Source: Triglochin maritima (lineage: Eukaryota; Streptophyta; Magnoliopsida; Alismatales; Juncaginaceae). Taken from it: 64,000 bases of DNA. The stretch spans positions 50,936,053-51,000,052 of the forward strand of contig OY821775.1 of assembly GCA_963682175.1 (NCBI GenBank). Reading direction: 5' to 3'. The position numbers and the translations under genes are program-made. This document shows, piece by piece, positions 1 to 10,109 of this stretch. How positions within the stretch are numbered: the stretch's first letter is position 1; each line of letters opens with the position of its first letter. Below the pieces are notes generated by a model, which saw only the letters and a program-made list of their open reading frames with translations, was not told the origin of the DNA and searched no databases.

Positions 1-148
1 ATAGAAGAAGAAAATTCAAAAACTATAATAATTCGATAAGACCAACCAAAACATGGAAATACAACAGTATTTTGCATTAATAGCTTATAGAACAAAATAA
101 CTGAAATGAATGTGTAATGTTATCAAAAGAAGGTGTTCTTCCACTTAC

Positions 149-1750
149 TTCATTTGACTCCCCGAGCAAGGCTCTTCTCTCAGAATGGCCAAGAATGACC
201 CATGGGATGTCCAAATTGATAAGCATCTCAGCACTGCATCAACAAACTCAAAATGTTAAAACGATTATGACATATGACAACATATAAAAAATTAAATGAC
301 TATTTTTCCTTGGTAAATTATTATTTAACTTCAAGACACCACTTGCGACTTCAATTTTAGATGTAGCACCGCCGCTTGTGGTTTCACGGAACAAAGTGAT
401 CGTGAAAATTACATTATCAAACTGTAAGGTCTTTGTCTCATACGTTTGTTATCTAAGAACTAGAACCACGCAATACATTTATTATAAAAATGCCATCATA
501 ATCTATGTACGGTAACAACGTACTGATAAACAATCTCTAAGTATCTAAATACCATATCGCAACAGTTGCCAGTGATAGTTACACCATGTTGCCACCAAAC
601 TCTCACCTGACTTCACCAGTGAAAGCGCCTCCTTTCTTAACCCAGCAATTTTGTGCAGCCACATGAAAATCAGAGCGAAGCAAGCTTTTGACCAAGCCAA
701 GGAATACATATGGAGGGCTGACCACAACCTCTGCAGAAAAAGCAATATCCCCAAATATAAGTATTCAATCAATTTAAATAGTTAAACCAGAAGTAGTAAT
801 TTCCTAAAATCCTAACAAAAAAGAGAGTTCCACATCTCACTACTTTGGACATATTTACTTCACAAAGAGAAAAACAAACAAGAATAACAATGGCAAAACA
901 ATAGTACAATACTTCTAGAGATCATAGCAACTACATGAGTCATCTATATAGACATTATGATTGTGCAAATCCAAAATGACAATAATAGTAACAACAACAA
1001 CAACAATAATAATGGATATCCCCATACCCACAACATCGGGAGATGGCACCTCAGCTTCATTCAGGGTGGACACAATTTTCTTCACTTGTTCAGTGGTACC
1101 ATTCTACAAAAGAAAAACACAAAGCAGATCAGAACCATAGAATATGTAGAAGAACAATGAAAGACTTAATATAAGATAACACACACCATCAAAATCTAAG
1201 ATCTCAACATCACACACACTGCTTAAACTATAATACCATTACCCAAGTCTACCAGTCTACCACACTCATGTGATCAAGTTCGGATACCAAACATGGGCTA
1301 AAAACATAAGTTTGGAATAGGATGAAACAGATAAGCATCTTTTTCCACGACTGTCTGTGTTAGAGAATAATCTCAGGTTAATTTGGGGACTTTCTCCTAG
1401 GTCATAAGTTGAAAGATCCCTTCACTCGTCACCAACTGGTTTTACGTGTCCATCAAGTTTCAAACTTTCAGATCCCCAACATTTCATTTAAAAAACACAA
1501 ATCAACGAAAATTTATTGTAATTTTTCCAACTTTAAGATAAGAAAAATCAAGTTCTAAACAAAAAGATCACAACTTTGAACTAAAGACCCCAACTTTGAT
1601 CCCGAAACCATCAAATCCGAGGTGGAGACGAAAAACCCACAAAAAATCGGACCTGAAAACCCAGACCCCGCACAAAGCACTGATTTAGACAGCGAGAGTG
1701 GGAAAGATTACGCATTTCCAGTTGCCTCCGACGAAGAACTTCCTTGCCAT
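149..1750 (-). CDS. TPI: Triosephosphate isomerase, cytosolic type, 5' four exons (partial)
   Basis: Glycolytic interconversion of dihydroxyacetone phosphate and glyceraldehyde 3-phosphate. Exons on the minus strand: 1750-1712, 1103-1028, 730-607 and 233-149, all with GT-AG borders and compatible phases, giving the first 108 residues. The start reads [13 protein letters not shown], with the family's active-site Asn10 and Lys12. Exon 3 carries VVVSPPYVF and [20 protein letters not shown]. Exon 4 carries GHSERR, whose His96 is the catalytic electrophile. The remaining exons (the family is about 254 residues) lie beyond the left edge. There is no transit peptide before MARKFF, so I infer the cytosolic isoform. 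Positions 1-148 are intron. No frameshift or stop is seen. Confidence 0.96.
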
Positions 1751-2180
1751 GGCGAGTCGTCGAGATCGGATCGAGAAAGGAGTGGTTTTGGTGGTTTGGT
1801 TTGGGTTCGGATGAGATGGAAATGGAAATGGAAGTTATTATATAATATATATATACAGGAATTCTCAAGTTAGTCCAGGGCTTAATTAAACTAAATTAAG
1901 CTCCCACAATATCCATCACTCATTTCAAAATTTAAGGTAGATATATATATATCGGAAGAAAGAAGGAAGGAAGAAAAGCAGATGGAGACGAAATGACGGT
2001 TTTAACCCTGTCTTCGTGCTTGACACACACGTCATGTGGGTTTTGGCCGTTGGATTTGACTTTTGAGGGTGGGATTGGATTTGTATGGAGTTTGTTGGTT
2101 TGGATGTCACTTTCTTTTTGCATATGTACCTACCCTTATAAATAAACAATGAGTCGTTACCAGTTCAGCGTCCGTGACGC
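1751..2180. other. TPI upstream region with a MITE-like fragment
   Basis: This is the sequence between the TPI start codon and the left end of MULE1. At about 1843-1935 a stretch flanked by TA repeats (GGAATTCTC, then AATTAAG and CCCACAATATCCA) closely resembles the left part of a small element at about 34848-35045. It is probably a partial copy of the same MITE family. No gene is seen. Confidence 0.5.
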
Positions 2181-3246
2181 TTCTTACGTGGACGGACCAG
2201 TCAGCTACCAGTTCAGCGTCCAGTCAGCCAAAACTTCTGCGCGGGGAAAAGTAAATTACGAATTTTTGGGTGCGACGGTTCATTTCCCGAAATCACGATT
2301 AGACGGTTAAACTTCACGTACATCAGTAGCGGCGGTACAGCATTCGAATAACTTTCCTCCCAAGTCTTCTCATTTTCCATTCCCCATTTCACCCGGAGTT
2401 CCTTTCCATACGCTCATCCAAAACCTTCATTCCTGTTTTACTCGAACGAAAAATTATAACCAGGCGAAAATGGATCCTTCTCTACCTGAAAGGCTGAAAC
2501 CTCCATCGCTCCTGAAATTGTAGCCGCGCAGGTGTTGTGTCAACCACGTTCTTTCTGGTTCATTTTAAGGTTCATTATTGGCCTCTAACAATTTTTTTTG
2601 GTGGTTTAAGGGAAGCACGTACTACTTCCGCGAAACCAAGTGCGGTTTCACGGCCCTTCACAAGCAGTTCGACCGGATGAAGGAGAAGGAGAAAAATGTC
2701 TTCCAACGGACGCCTTTCGGTCACTTCCTCTCCTTTCCTCACGTCACAACTGACAACGAGATACTGGGTTGGTTCGTCGAACACTTCGACGCCAATGAAG
2801 TCGGTCTGAGAATAGCCACTGGGGTGGTCCCATTTACGGTAGAAAACGTCGCCCTTCTACTTGGACTAAGAGCACATGGGCAGAGAGTGGATATGGAAGC
2901 CATGTACGTAGAGAAACGTGACGGTGTTAACATCGACAACACCCAACTACTGGGTCATCTTACCGCCACGAGCAAGATGGGCGAGGAGGAGGAGCACATC
3001 CGACTCCTTATTTCTATGATTTTCAATCATTTTTTGTTCTTCGATGGATCACTGCGAAGTAAAGAGTGGTACACGAAGCACCTTAAGAACCTCAAGCGCC
3101 TGAAGAGATATGCGTGGGCAAATGCGGTTCACACTTTCTTGGTTGAAGGTCTGGAGGAAGCCCAACGGGACCTCTCGAGGAGGAGATTGTCAACGAACTT
3201 CTCTATGAAGCAGGGCTACGTGTATGGTTGCGTTGCCGTATTACAA

Positions 3247-4002
3247 GTAAGCATCTTGGTCCGGAATGAGTGTTGTGTCAGTCCGGAGTAGTACTGGTTT
3301 ATGTCCGGAATAAGTGTTTTGTCTGTCCGAGATAAGTCTTGTGTCTGTCCGGAATAGTGTTGTCTCTGTCCGGAATAAGTGTCTTGAGGTTATCCGGGAA
3401 AAGTATTACGTATGTCCGGAATAGTATTTTGTCTGTCCGGAATAAGTGTGTTGCATGTCCGGAATAGTCCTGTATATGTCCGGAATGATTGTCTTGTATG
3501 TCCGGAATACGTATTGTGTCTGTCCGGAATAAGTATTTTGTATGTCCGGAATAAGAGTTTTGTCTGTCCGGAATAAGTATTTTGTCTGTCCGGAATAGTG
3601 TTGCGTCTGTCCGGAATACGTATTGAGTCTGTCCGGAAAAAGTATTTTGTCTGTCCGGAATAGTGTTGCGTCTGTCCGGAATAAGAGTTGCGTCTGTCCG
3701 GAATAAGTATTTTGTCTGTCCGGAATAGTGTTGCGTCTGTCCGGAATAAGAGTTGCGTCTGTCCGGAATAAGAGTTTGTCTGTCCGGAATAGTCCTGTAT
3801 ATGTCCGGAATGATTGTCCTATCTGTCCGGAATATGTATTGTGTCTGTCCAGAATAAGTATTTTGTCTGTCCGGGATAGTGTTGCGTCTGTCCGGAATAA
3901 GAGTTTTGTCTGTCCGGAATAGTGTTGCGTCTGTCCGGAATAAGAGTTGTGTCTGTCCTGGGGAAGTTATGTTTCTGGTTTTTAACTCATTCCTGTTTTC
4001 AG
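3247..4002 (+). repeat. TCCGGA minisatellite filling an intron of the Ulp1-like gene (array I)
   Basis: Roughly 30 degenerate units of 18-22 bp, typified by GTCTGTCCGGAATAAGT. They begin 13 bases after the donor (CAA|GTAAGC at 3247) and run to about 3960, just before the acceptor (TTTTCAG at 4002). The intron is therefore almost wholly repeat. Units run in the sense direction of the gene. The hexamer core TCCGGA is palindromic and contains CCGG. Confidence 0.88.
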
Positions 4003-4449
4003 GTGTGGCTTTGCGAGAAGTTCAAATTGGGGGATCCCCGGTCAGCATTTCCACGGTTCAAGTGTTGGACGGAAATGTTTAGCAGACGCCAAATCCTTAG
4101 AAAATGGGAAGATCGAGGCATCAACTTGTCCCGGATTTACTCGGGTCAATTTGAGTTGAAGGGCACCCAAAACTCAGTGAACGGGAGCATTCACTGTTGT
4201 CAGAGGATCAATTTCCTACTGCAGAAGCAACTCCCGCAGCAAAGGTTGCCTCGAAGGAAACACCTTCAACATCCACTCTACCAAGGGTACAACTCAGTGA
4301 ATGCAGCATTCCATGTGACCCACTGCTACAAGAGTTGGAACTTAGTGAGGTGAAGACGAATTGGCTGCGAGCCGAAGCAGTACTTAGGGAGGCGACCGTT
4401 AAAATTAACAACCTGGAGGAAGAACTCTGGATCTCTCAAGAAGAGTGTC

Positions 4450-5210
4450 GTAGGCTGAGAGTCCGTGGGGAGGAGGAAGAGAGGGAAAAAAGGGAGGAGG
4501 AAGAGAGAAATAAGAGGGAGGCGGAGGAGAGGGAAAAGAGGGAGGAAGAGAGAAATAAGAGGGAGGCGGAGGAGAGGAAGAAGACAGAGGAGGAAGAGAG
4601 GGAGAAGAGAGAGGAGGAAGAAAGGAAGAAGAGGGAGGAGCAAGAGAAGAAGAAGAGGGAGGATGATAAGAAGAAGAGGAGGGAGGAGGATGAGAGGAAT
4701 AAGAGGGAGGAGGATGAGAAGAAGAGGAGGGAGGAGGATGAGAGGAATAAGAGGGAGGAGGATGCGAGGAAGAGGAGGGAGGAGGATGAGAAGAAGAGGA
4801 GGATGAGGAGGGAGGAGGAAGAGAGAGAAAAGCGGAGGGAGGAAGAGAGGAAGAAGAGGGAGGAGGAAGAGAGGAAGAAGATGGAGGAGCAAGAGAAGAA
4901 GAAGAAGAGAGAGGAGGATGAGAGGAATAAGAGGGAGGAAGAAGAGAAGAAGAGGAGGATGAGGAGGGAGGAGGAAGAGAGAGAAAAGCGGAGGGAGGAA
5001 GAGAGGAAGAAGAGGGAGGAGGAAGAGAGGAAGAAGAGGGAGGAGCAAGAGAAGAAGAAGAGGGAGGAGGATGAGAGGAATAAGAGGGAGGAGGAAGAGA
5101 AGAAGAAGAGGGAGGAGGATGAGAAGAAGAGGAGGGAGGAGGAAGAGAGGAATACGAGGGAGGAGGAAGAGAGGAAGAAGAGGGAGGACGAAGAAGAGGA
5201 AGGAGGATGA
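4450..5210 (+). repeat. Glu/Lys/Arg-coding low-complexity tract
   Basis: Tandem variants of GAGGAGGAAGAGAGGAAGAAG code for EEERKKREEEE-type segments. The purine-only plus strand gives a mirror Leu/Pro-rich open frame on the minus strand, which is an artefact. The pattern of alternating acidic and basic residues suggests a long single charged helix rather than a folded domain (inference). Confidence 0.9.
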
Positions 5211-5227
5211 GAAGAAGAAGGAGGAAG

Positions 5228-7295
5228 TGTTGGATTTCATGTTTAATTATACATATATATTTTCGAAATTTTTATGTATAATAAGGATCAATTACAATTT
5301 TCTTTGATTTATTTCATGCATGCATCGGTTTGTTTTAACATCTAGTTTCAAAACTCTATTAAAACAAACAAGGGCTCCGAAATTCACACCTAGAAGTTCT
5401 CTAAAACTTCTTGAAGATTCGGAGACGTTGGGGATGCTCCTCGCTGCGCCGGATGCCTCCGAGTATTCACCAAACTCTAAACAAGATCGGAGAGAGGGAA
5501 GCTAGTCTCTCAATCTCCGATTGGGTTTAGAATCTAATTACTAACCCCTCTTTAATTCCCTTGAGAAGATGATCTCTTAAGAACTAAAACTAAACTTAAG
5601 AATCAAGGAATTTTCGTGGAGAATTATGGAGAGAGATTTTGCATAAGAAAATAATGAATTAATTAAGGAGGTAATGAGATAACCTTGTATTTATAGGTTC
5701 TCTCCAAATTACTTATTCATGTGCAACCTCTTGCCCATGATTCCATGCAAAATTCCAGCTAACCATCCATTATTTATTAATAAATAATCTTAGCCACGAA
5801 TTAAATCAATTATGGACCAATTCCATACATGATCTAATTAATTCTTAAATTAATTCTGCATAAAACCGTCTGACCGGTAGACCGTCTGCGAGGTCTGGTC
5901 GACCGTTTAGACCTGGTTTCGGTCGACCGTTTAGACACTCGGTCGACCGTTCGCAATATTAAAATATTTCATCACAATGTTCGGTCGACCGACCGATAAA
6001 TTCGGTCGACCGAAAACGAATAGACGAAATCCTTGTTACGATGTACACACATCCGGTCGACCGTGCAATATTGCGGTCGACCGTCCCACATCCGGTCGAC
6101 CGTTTACTGTTTAGCGGTCGACCGTTTGTGCACTGTGCTGCAGACTTGTCAAATTTCGGTTTAACCCCTACAAAATTTGACATTTCGGGATTAGTAATAA
6201 ATTCACAACTTATGTAACATATTATCCTATGTAATGATCAATCATTACACCCCATAATATTGACATCACATATGAATTTAACTTAGATTCTAATTATGTT
6301 ATAAATCACAACATAATTTTGATTTTGCTTGTTCACCCCATGTGTCATATTTTCTACATGAAACCCGACACATCCTATGAACTCAAAATCCCCATTTCTT
6401 GTTTCCCAGTTTTGTGGTGTGACCTATGGGAGGATCTAAACTAAGTTGGCAGTGATATTAAAAGCTTAATATCACAAGCTATAAGCGGTATCTAGCTACA
6501 CATTATAGCTCCCAATTAGTTAGATGTCTTAATTCCACTCGAACCAAAACCCGATCCACTTAGTGATGGAGTGCACCACTTGTGTCCGTCCCTTGCCTCA
6601 TGATATTAAGAATACACACAAAGTAGTATTGTGTCATCTTTGTATTAGTATTCATTTCTTGATCTCTTTAAGCTAGTTACAAATATGTGACTTAACTCAA
6701 ATCACATTGTGCACATTATAACTTTGCTTTATCAAGGGGCCCACTAATATCATCACTCAATTAAGCGGGGCAATGATAGTCTTTTGACTAACTATCTTCT
6801 CCAACAAAAGTTGTACTTAACCAACCAATGCCTTTATACTACACTGATCGATAGTTCAAGACACTGATCTAATTAAGTATTCCTTAAGTGATTAGATATA
6901 AGTCTCATATCAAAGGACCAAAGACACAGTAAAATATTAATGACACAGAAACACATTTCTATAATATTTTACTTATTAGGTCTATTCAGTATACAAAAGT
7001 AATATTTTCCTCTTTTGCATACCCGTGTCGTCACTCACTTGTAGAGTTACAATGATCTATGACCAACACGACAATCTTAACTCGGTAATTAATGTCCCAT
7101 GTTAATTACCATGATTGTGAATATCTTTTGTTTTATGCAAACCAATATCTTTCAGAGCTCTACGGTTAAGGACCAAGAGCCTCTTCCTTAACACTTCTAA
7201 AAGACGAATAACATAAACAAGGAACAAAATGATTTCTCATTCAATTCATAATAATTGACATTTAAAAGTAAAACTTTTAGAACACATTCCCTTCA
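5228..7295. mobile_element. Solo LTR, family Y, copy 1, inserted in the Ulp1-like gene
   Basis: It starts TGTTGGATTTCATG and ends ACATTCCCTTCA, so it has TG...CA termini. It is flanked by a perfect 5-bp target duplication GGAAG at 5223-5227 and 7296-7300. It is 2068 bp long and near-identical over most of its length to 17396-19447. No primer-binding site, polypurine tract or gag-pol follows, so this is a solo LTR left by LTR-LTR recombination. Positions about 5870-6125 contain a cluster of GGTCGACCG palindromes. Removing the LTR and one GGAAG rejoins the host frame. Confidence 0.92.
5868..6126. repeat. GGTCGACCG palindrome cluster in LTR copy 1
   Basis: About ten copies of GGTCGACCG or near variants at irregular spacing of roughly 15-40 bp, separated by unrelated spacers. 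The core GTCGAC is palindromic. A matching cluster lies at 18045-18275 in LTR copy 2 and a related one at about 15717-16215 in the unrelated LTR family X. Confidence 0.85.
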
Positions 7296-8489
7296 GGAAG
7301 ATATGAGGAGACAGCAGGAAAGAAAGAGGAAGGCTGTGGTATCGCTACCGCTTTTGCACCCTCAAAAAATGTGGACCATTAAACCACGCTTGCGCACAGA
7401 ACATATAGACGAAGCGCAAAGCAAATCTGGCCAAGATGAGGCACAGAAGAATGCCGCAGAAAAACAAGAAGAAATAAAGGAGGCCGAAGAAGCCACCACA
7501 AAAACAAAAGGGGCCGAAGAAATATACGAGGCCGACGAAACAACGAAAGATGAACTGGCCGCCCATGTTTCGTCCACGAGGCCCGATGTGGATGTGACCG
7601 CCTTGAGAACGCTGACCAATGATGAGGTACGTCGTTTATTGAATGCAACGGCTCCCGAACGAGAAGCCAAAGATATTATCTGAAGGGGGGTTCTGAGCAA
7701 TATCACCAGGGGTGATCTCAAAGAAATAATTTCGCCAAAAACAGAAATCACTAACGAAACTTTTGACGGCCTAATTGAGGTACTCCTCAGAAGAGGAGGG
7801 CAACAAAAGGTGGTCTGCTTATCATCCTTCGAATCGGAAATGATTGTGGAGGGACAGGGAGAAGATATAAGGAAAGATTATTTACTCCCAAAAATTGAAG
7901 GAATAAATGTGGAGGAAGTAATCATCGCACAACCATGCTGTTTGGCCGGCCACTGCACTCTGTTCGTTGCCCACGGACCTCGATCAGAGTTCATTAAGTA
8001 CAACAGCATCTCCCGCACACTTAAAAAAGGTGACAATCCTAACCGTTTGGTCGGAACTCATGAATGCACCGCGTCTAAGATAGCGGGATTCTGGCGAGGG
8101 TTGTTGAAGGTCGAGTGACCGCTGAGAGTTGAGAGGAAGGGTAGCCAACGACAGCAACCAGGGAGTAACGACTGCGGGCCATACGTTTTGTACTGGATGA
8201 AGCGTTTGATGGAGAATGCTGATCCGACGAAGCCGAAGCAGAGCAAGGTTATTCACCGTTTTAGAGGCGATTTGACCAATTTCTTACTCGAAGACTCTGA
8301 GATGTGCGATCAACAATAAACGCCCTGAAAATGTTTTAATTTACTTTGCACCATTGCGCACTCAACAATTTTTTTTCCAAAGTTATACATGTATACATGT
8401 TAAAATTACATAGACTATTTGAATGATTTATCAATACAAGGACATTTGGTGTTGGGTTTTTATAAAATTATTTTCTTGTTTCCAGACAT

Positions 8490-9940
8490 ACATGATACGT
8501 AATCCGGACGTTATTTGCAGTCTTATTCCGGACAGCAAATACACTTATTCCGGACAGCAAATACACTTATTCCGGACAAACTTTATGTTCCGTTTCTGGA
8601 CACACTTTATTCTTAAACCGGACAACAAATACACTTATTCCGGACAACAAATACACTTATTCCGGAAAAACTTTATGTTCCGTTTCTGGACACACTTTAT
8701 TCTTAAACCGGACAACAAATACCCTAATTCCGGACAACAAATACACTTATTCCGGACAACAAATACACTTACTCCGGACAGCAAATACACTTATTCCGGA
8801 CAAACTTTATGTTCCGTTTCTGGACACACTTTATTCTTAAACCGGACAACAAATACACTTATTCCGGACAACAAATACACTTATTCCGGACAGCAAATAC
8901 ACTTATTCTGGACAAACTTTATGTTCCGTTTCTGGACACACTTTATTCTTAAACCGGACAACAAATACACTTATTCCGGACAGCAAATACACTTATTCCG
9001 GACAACAAATACACTTATTCCGGACAAACTTTATGTTCCGTTTCTGGACACACTTTATTCTTAAACCGCACAACAAATACACTTATTCCGGACAACAAAT
9101 ACACTTATTCCGGACAGCAAATACACTTATTCCGGACAAACTTTATGTTCCGTTTCTGGACACACTTTATTCTTAAACCGGACAACAAATACACTAATTC
9201 CGGACAACAAATACACTTATTCCGGACAGCAAATACACTTATTCCGGACAAACTTTATGTTCCGTTTCTGGACACACTTTATTCTTAAACCGGACAACAA
9301 ATACACTAATTCCGGACAACAAATACACTTATTCCGGACAGCAAATACACTTATTCCGGACAACAAATACACTTATTCCGGATAAACTTTATGTTCCGTT
9401 TCTGGACACACTTTATTCTTAAACCGGACAACAAATACACTTTTTCCGGACAACAAATACACTTATTCCGGACAGCAAATACACTTATTCCGGACAAACT
9501 TTATGTTCCGTTTCTGGACACACTTTATTCTTAAACCGGACAACAAATACACTAATTCCGGACAACAAATACACTTATTCCGGACAGCAAATACACTTAT
9601 TTCGGACAAACTTTATGTTCCGTTTCTGGACACACTTTATTCTTAAATCGGACAACAAATATACTTTTTCCGGACAACAAATACACTTATTCCGGACTGC
9701 AAATACACTTATTCCGGTAGGCAAATACACTTATTCCGGACTGCAAATACACGTAATCCGGACAGACAAACATTGTAATCCGGACAGCCTAAGTACGTCT
9801 TCCGGACATACTGGTCACTTAATCCGGAGAAAAATAAAACGTAATCCGAACATTGATGAATCGTAATCCGGACAGACATATAACGTAATCCGGACATACT
9901 GGTAACTTAATCCGGACATAAATATAACTTATTCCGGACA
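8490..9940 (-). repeat. TCCGGA minisatellite with higher-order structure between the convergent MULE1 genes (array II)
   Basis: A 1.4-kb array of about 20-22 bp units, typified by TTATTCCGGACAGCAAATAC. A longer variant, ATGTTCCGTTTCTGGACAC followed by ACTTTATTCTTAAACCGGAC, is interspersed about ten times at 90-135 bp intervals, forming a higher-order repeat. It lies between the end of the Ulp1-like gene (8319) and the stop of the transposase (10110), so it occupies both 3' regions. The orientation of the core matches array I when read on the minus strand. Confidence 0.9.
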
Positions 9941-10109
9941 GACATACAACAAACCAAAATTACTTAAATATATTTGTCGCCATCAGAAATTAATTCACAA
10001 ACGAACAAGCAAAGAAAGGGTTGAATCTTATGCAATAATACGGACAGACATACAATGACTTTCAACAAAATTACATAGGAATAATTCCAACCAAGGACAA
10101 ATACAATAA

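Larger units (their letters stand above)
2470..8319 (+). pseudogene. Ulp1/SENP-type cysteine protease gene of MULE1 (DUF1985 + charged coiled region + C48 domain), disrupted
   Basis: The product would be a de-SUMOylase-like protein carried by a transposon. A possible first exon begins at ATG 2470. The clear open part runs about 2578-3246 (DUF1985-like, FTVENVALLLGLRAHG), then an intron 3247-4002, then 4003 onward (VWLCEKFKLGDPRSAFPRFK). A one-base frame change near 4155-4195 leads into a roughly 250-residue E/K/R-rich tract. Another frame change near 5200, then a 2068-bp LTR at 5228, interrupts it. The frame resumes after 7300. The C48 part has GHCTLF (catalytic His; the usual Trp is Cys), YNSIS (Asn where Asp is expected) and QQPGSNDCGPYVLYW (catalytic Cys). 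In-frame TGA codons at 7681 and 8116, plus the lesions above, make it a pseudogene. Confidence 0.85.

Noticed and set aside
957..1160. An Asn-rich open frame on the plus strand near the left edge
   Set aside because: It is antisense to TPI exon 2 and driven by an AAC/AAT repeat in the adjoining intron.
4326..5240. A 304-codon Leu/Pro-rich open frame on the minus strand
   Set aside because: It is the reverse of the purine-only E/K/R-coding tract, so it is stop-free by composition. It has no gene-like features.
5228..7295. A full LTR retrotransposon, with the small open frame at 5320-5505 as part of a gag gene
   Set aside because: There is only one LTR between a single pair of 5-bp duplications, with no primer-binding site, polypurine tract, protease, reverse transcriptase or integrase.
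8423..9064. A 213-codon open frame across array II
   Set aside because: It is a read-through of the tandem repeat (repeated NKYTYSGQQIHLF-like units) with no start context or domain.
3247..9940. Regularly spaced short repeats that could suggest a CRISPR array
   Set aside because: This is a plant genome. The repeats are degenerate, have no constant-length unique spacers and no cas genes. They are minisatellites within a transposon.
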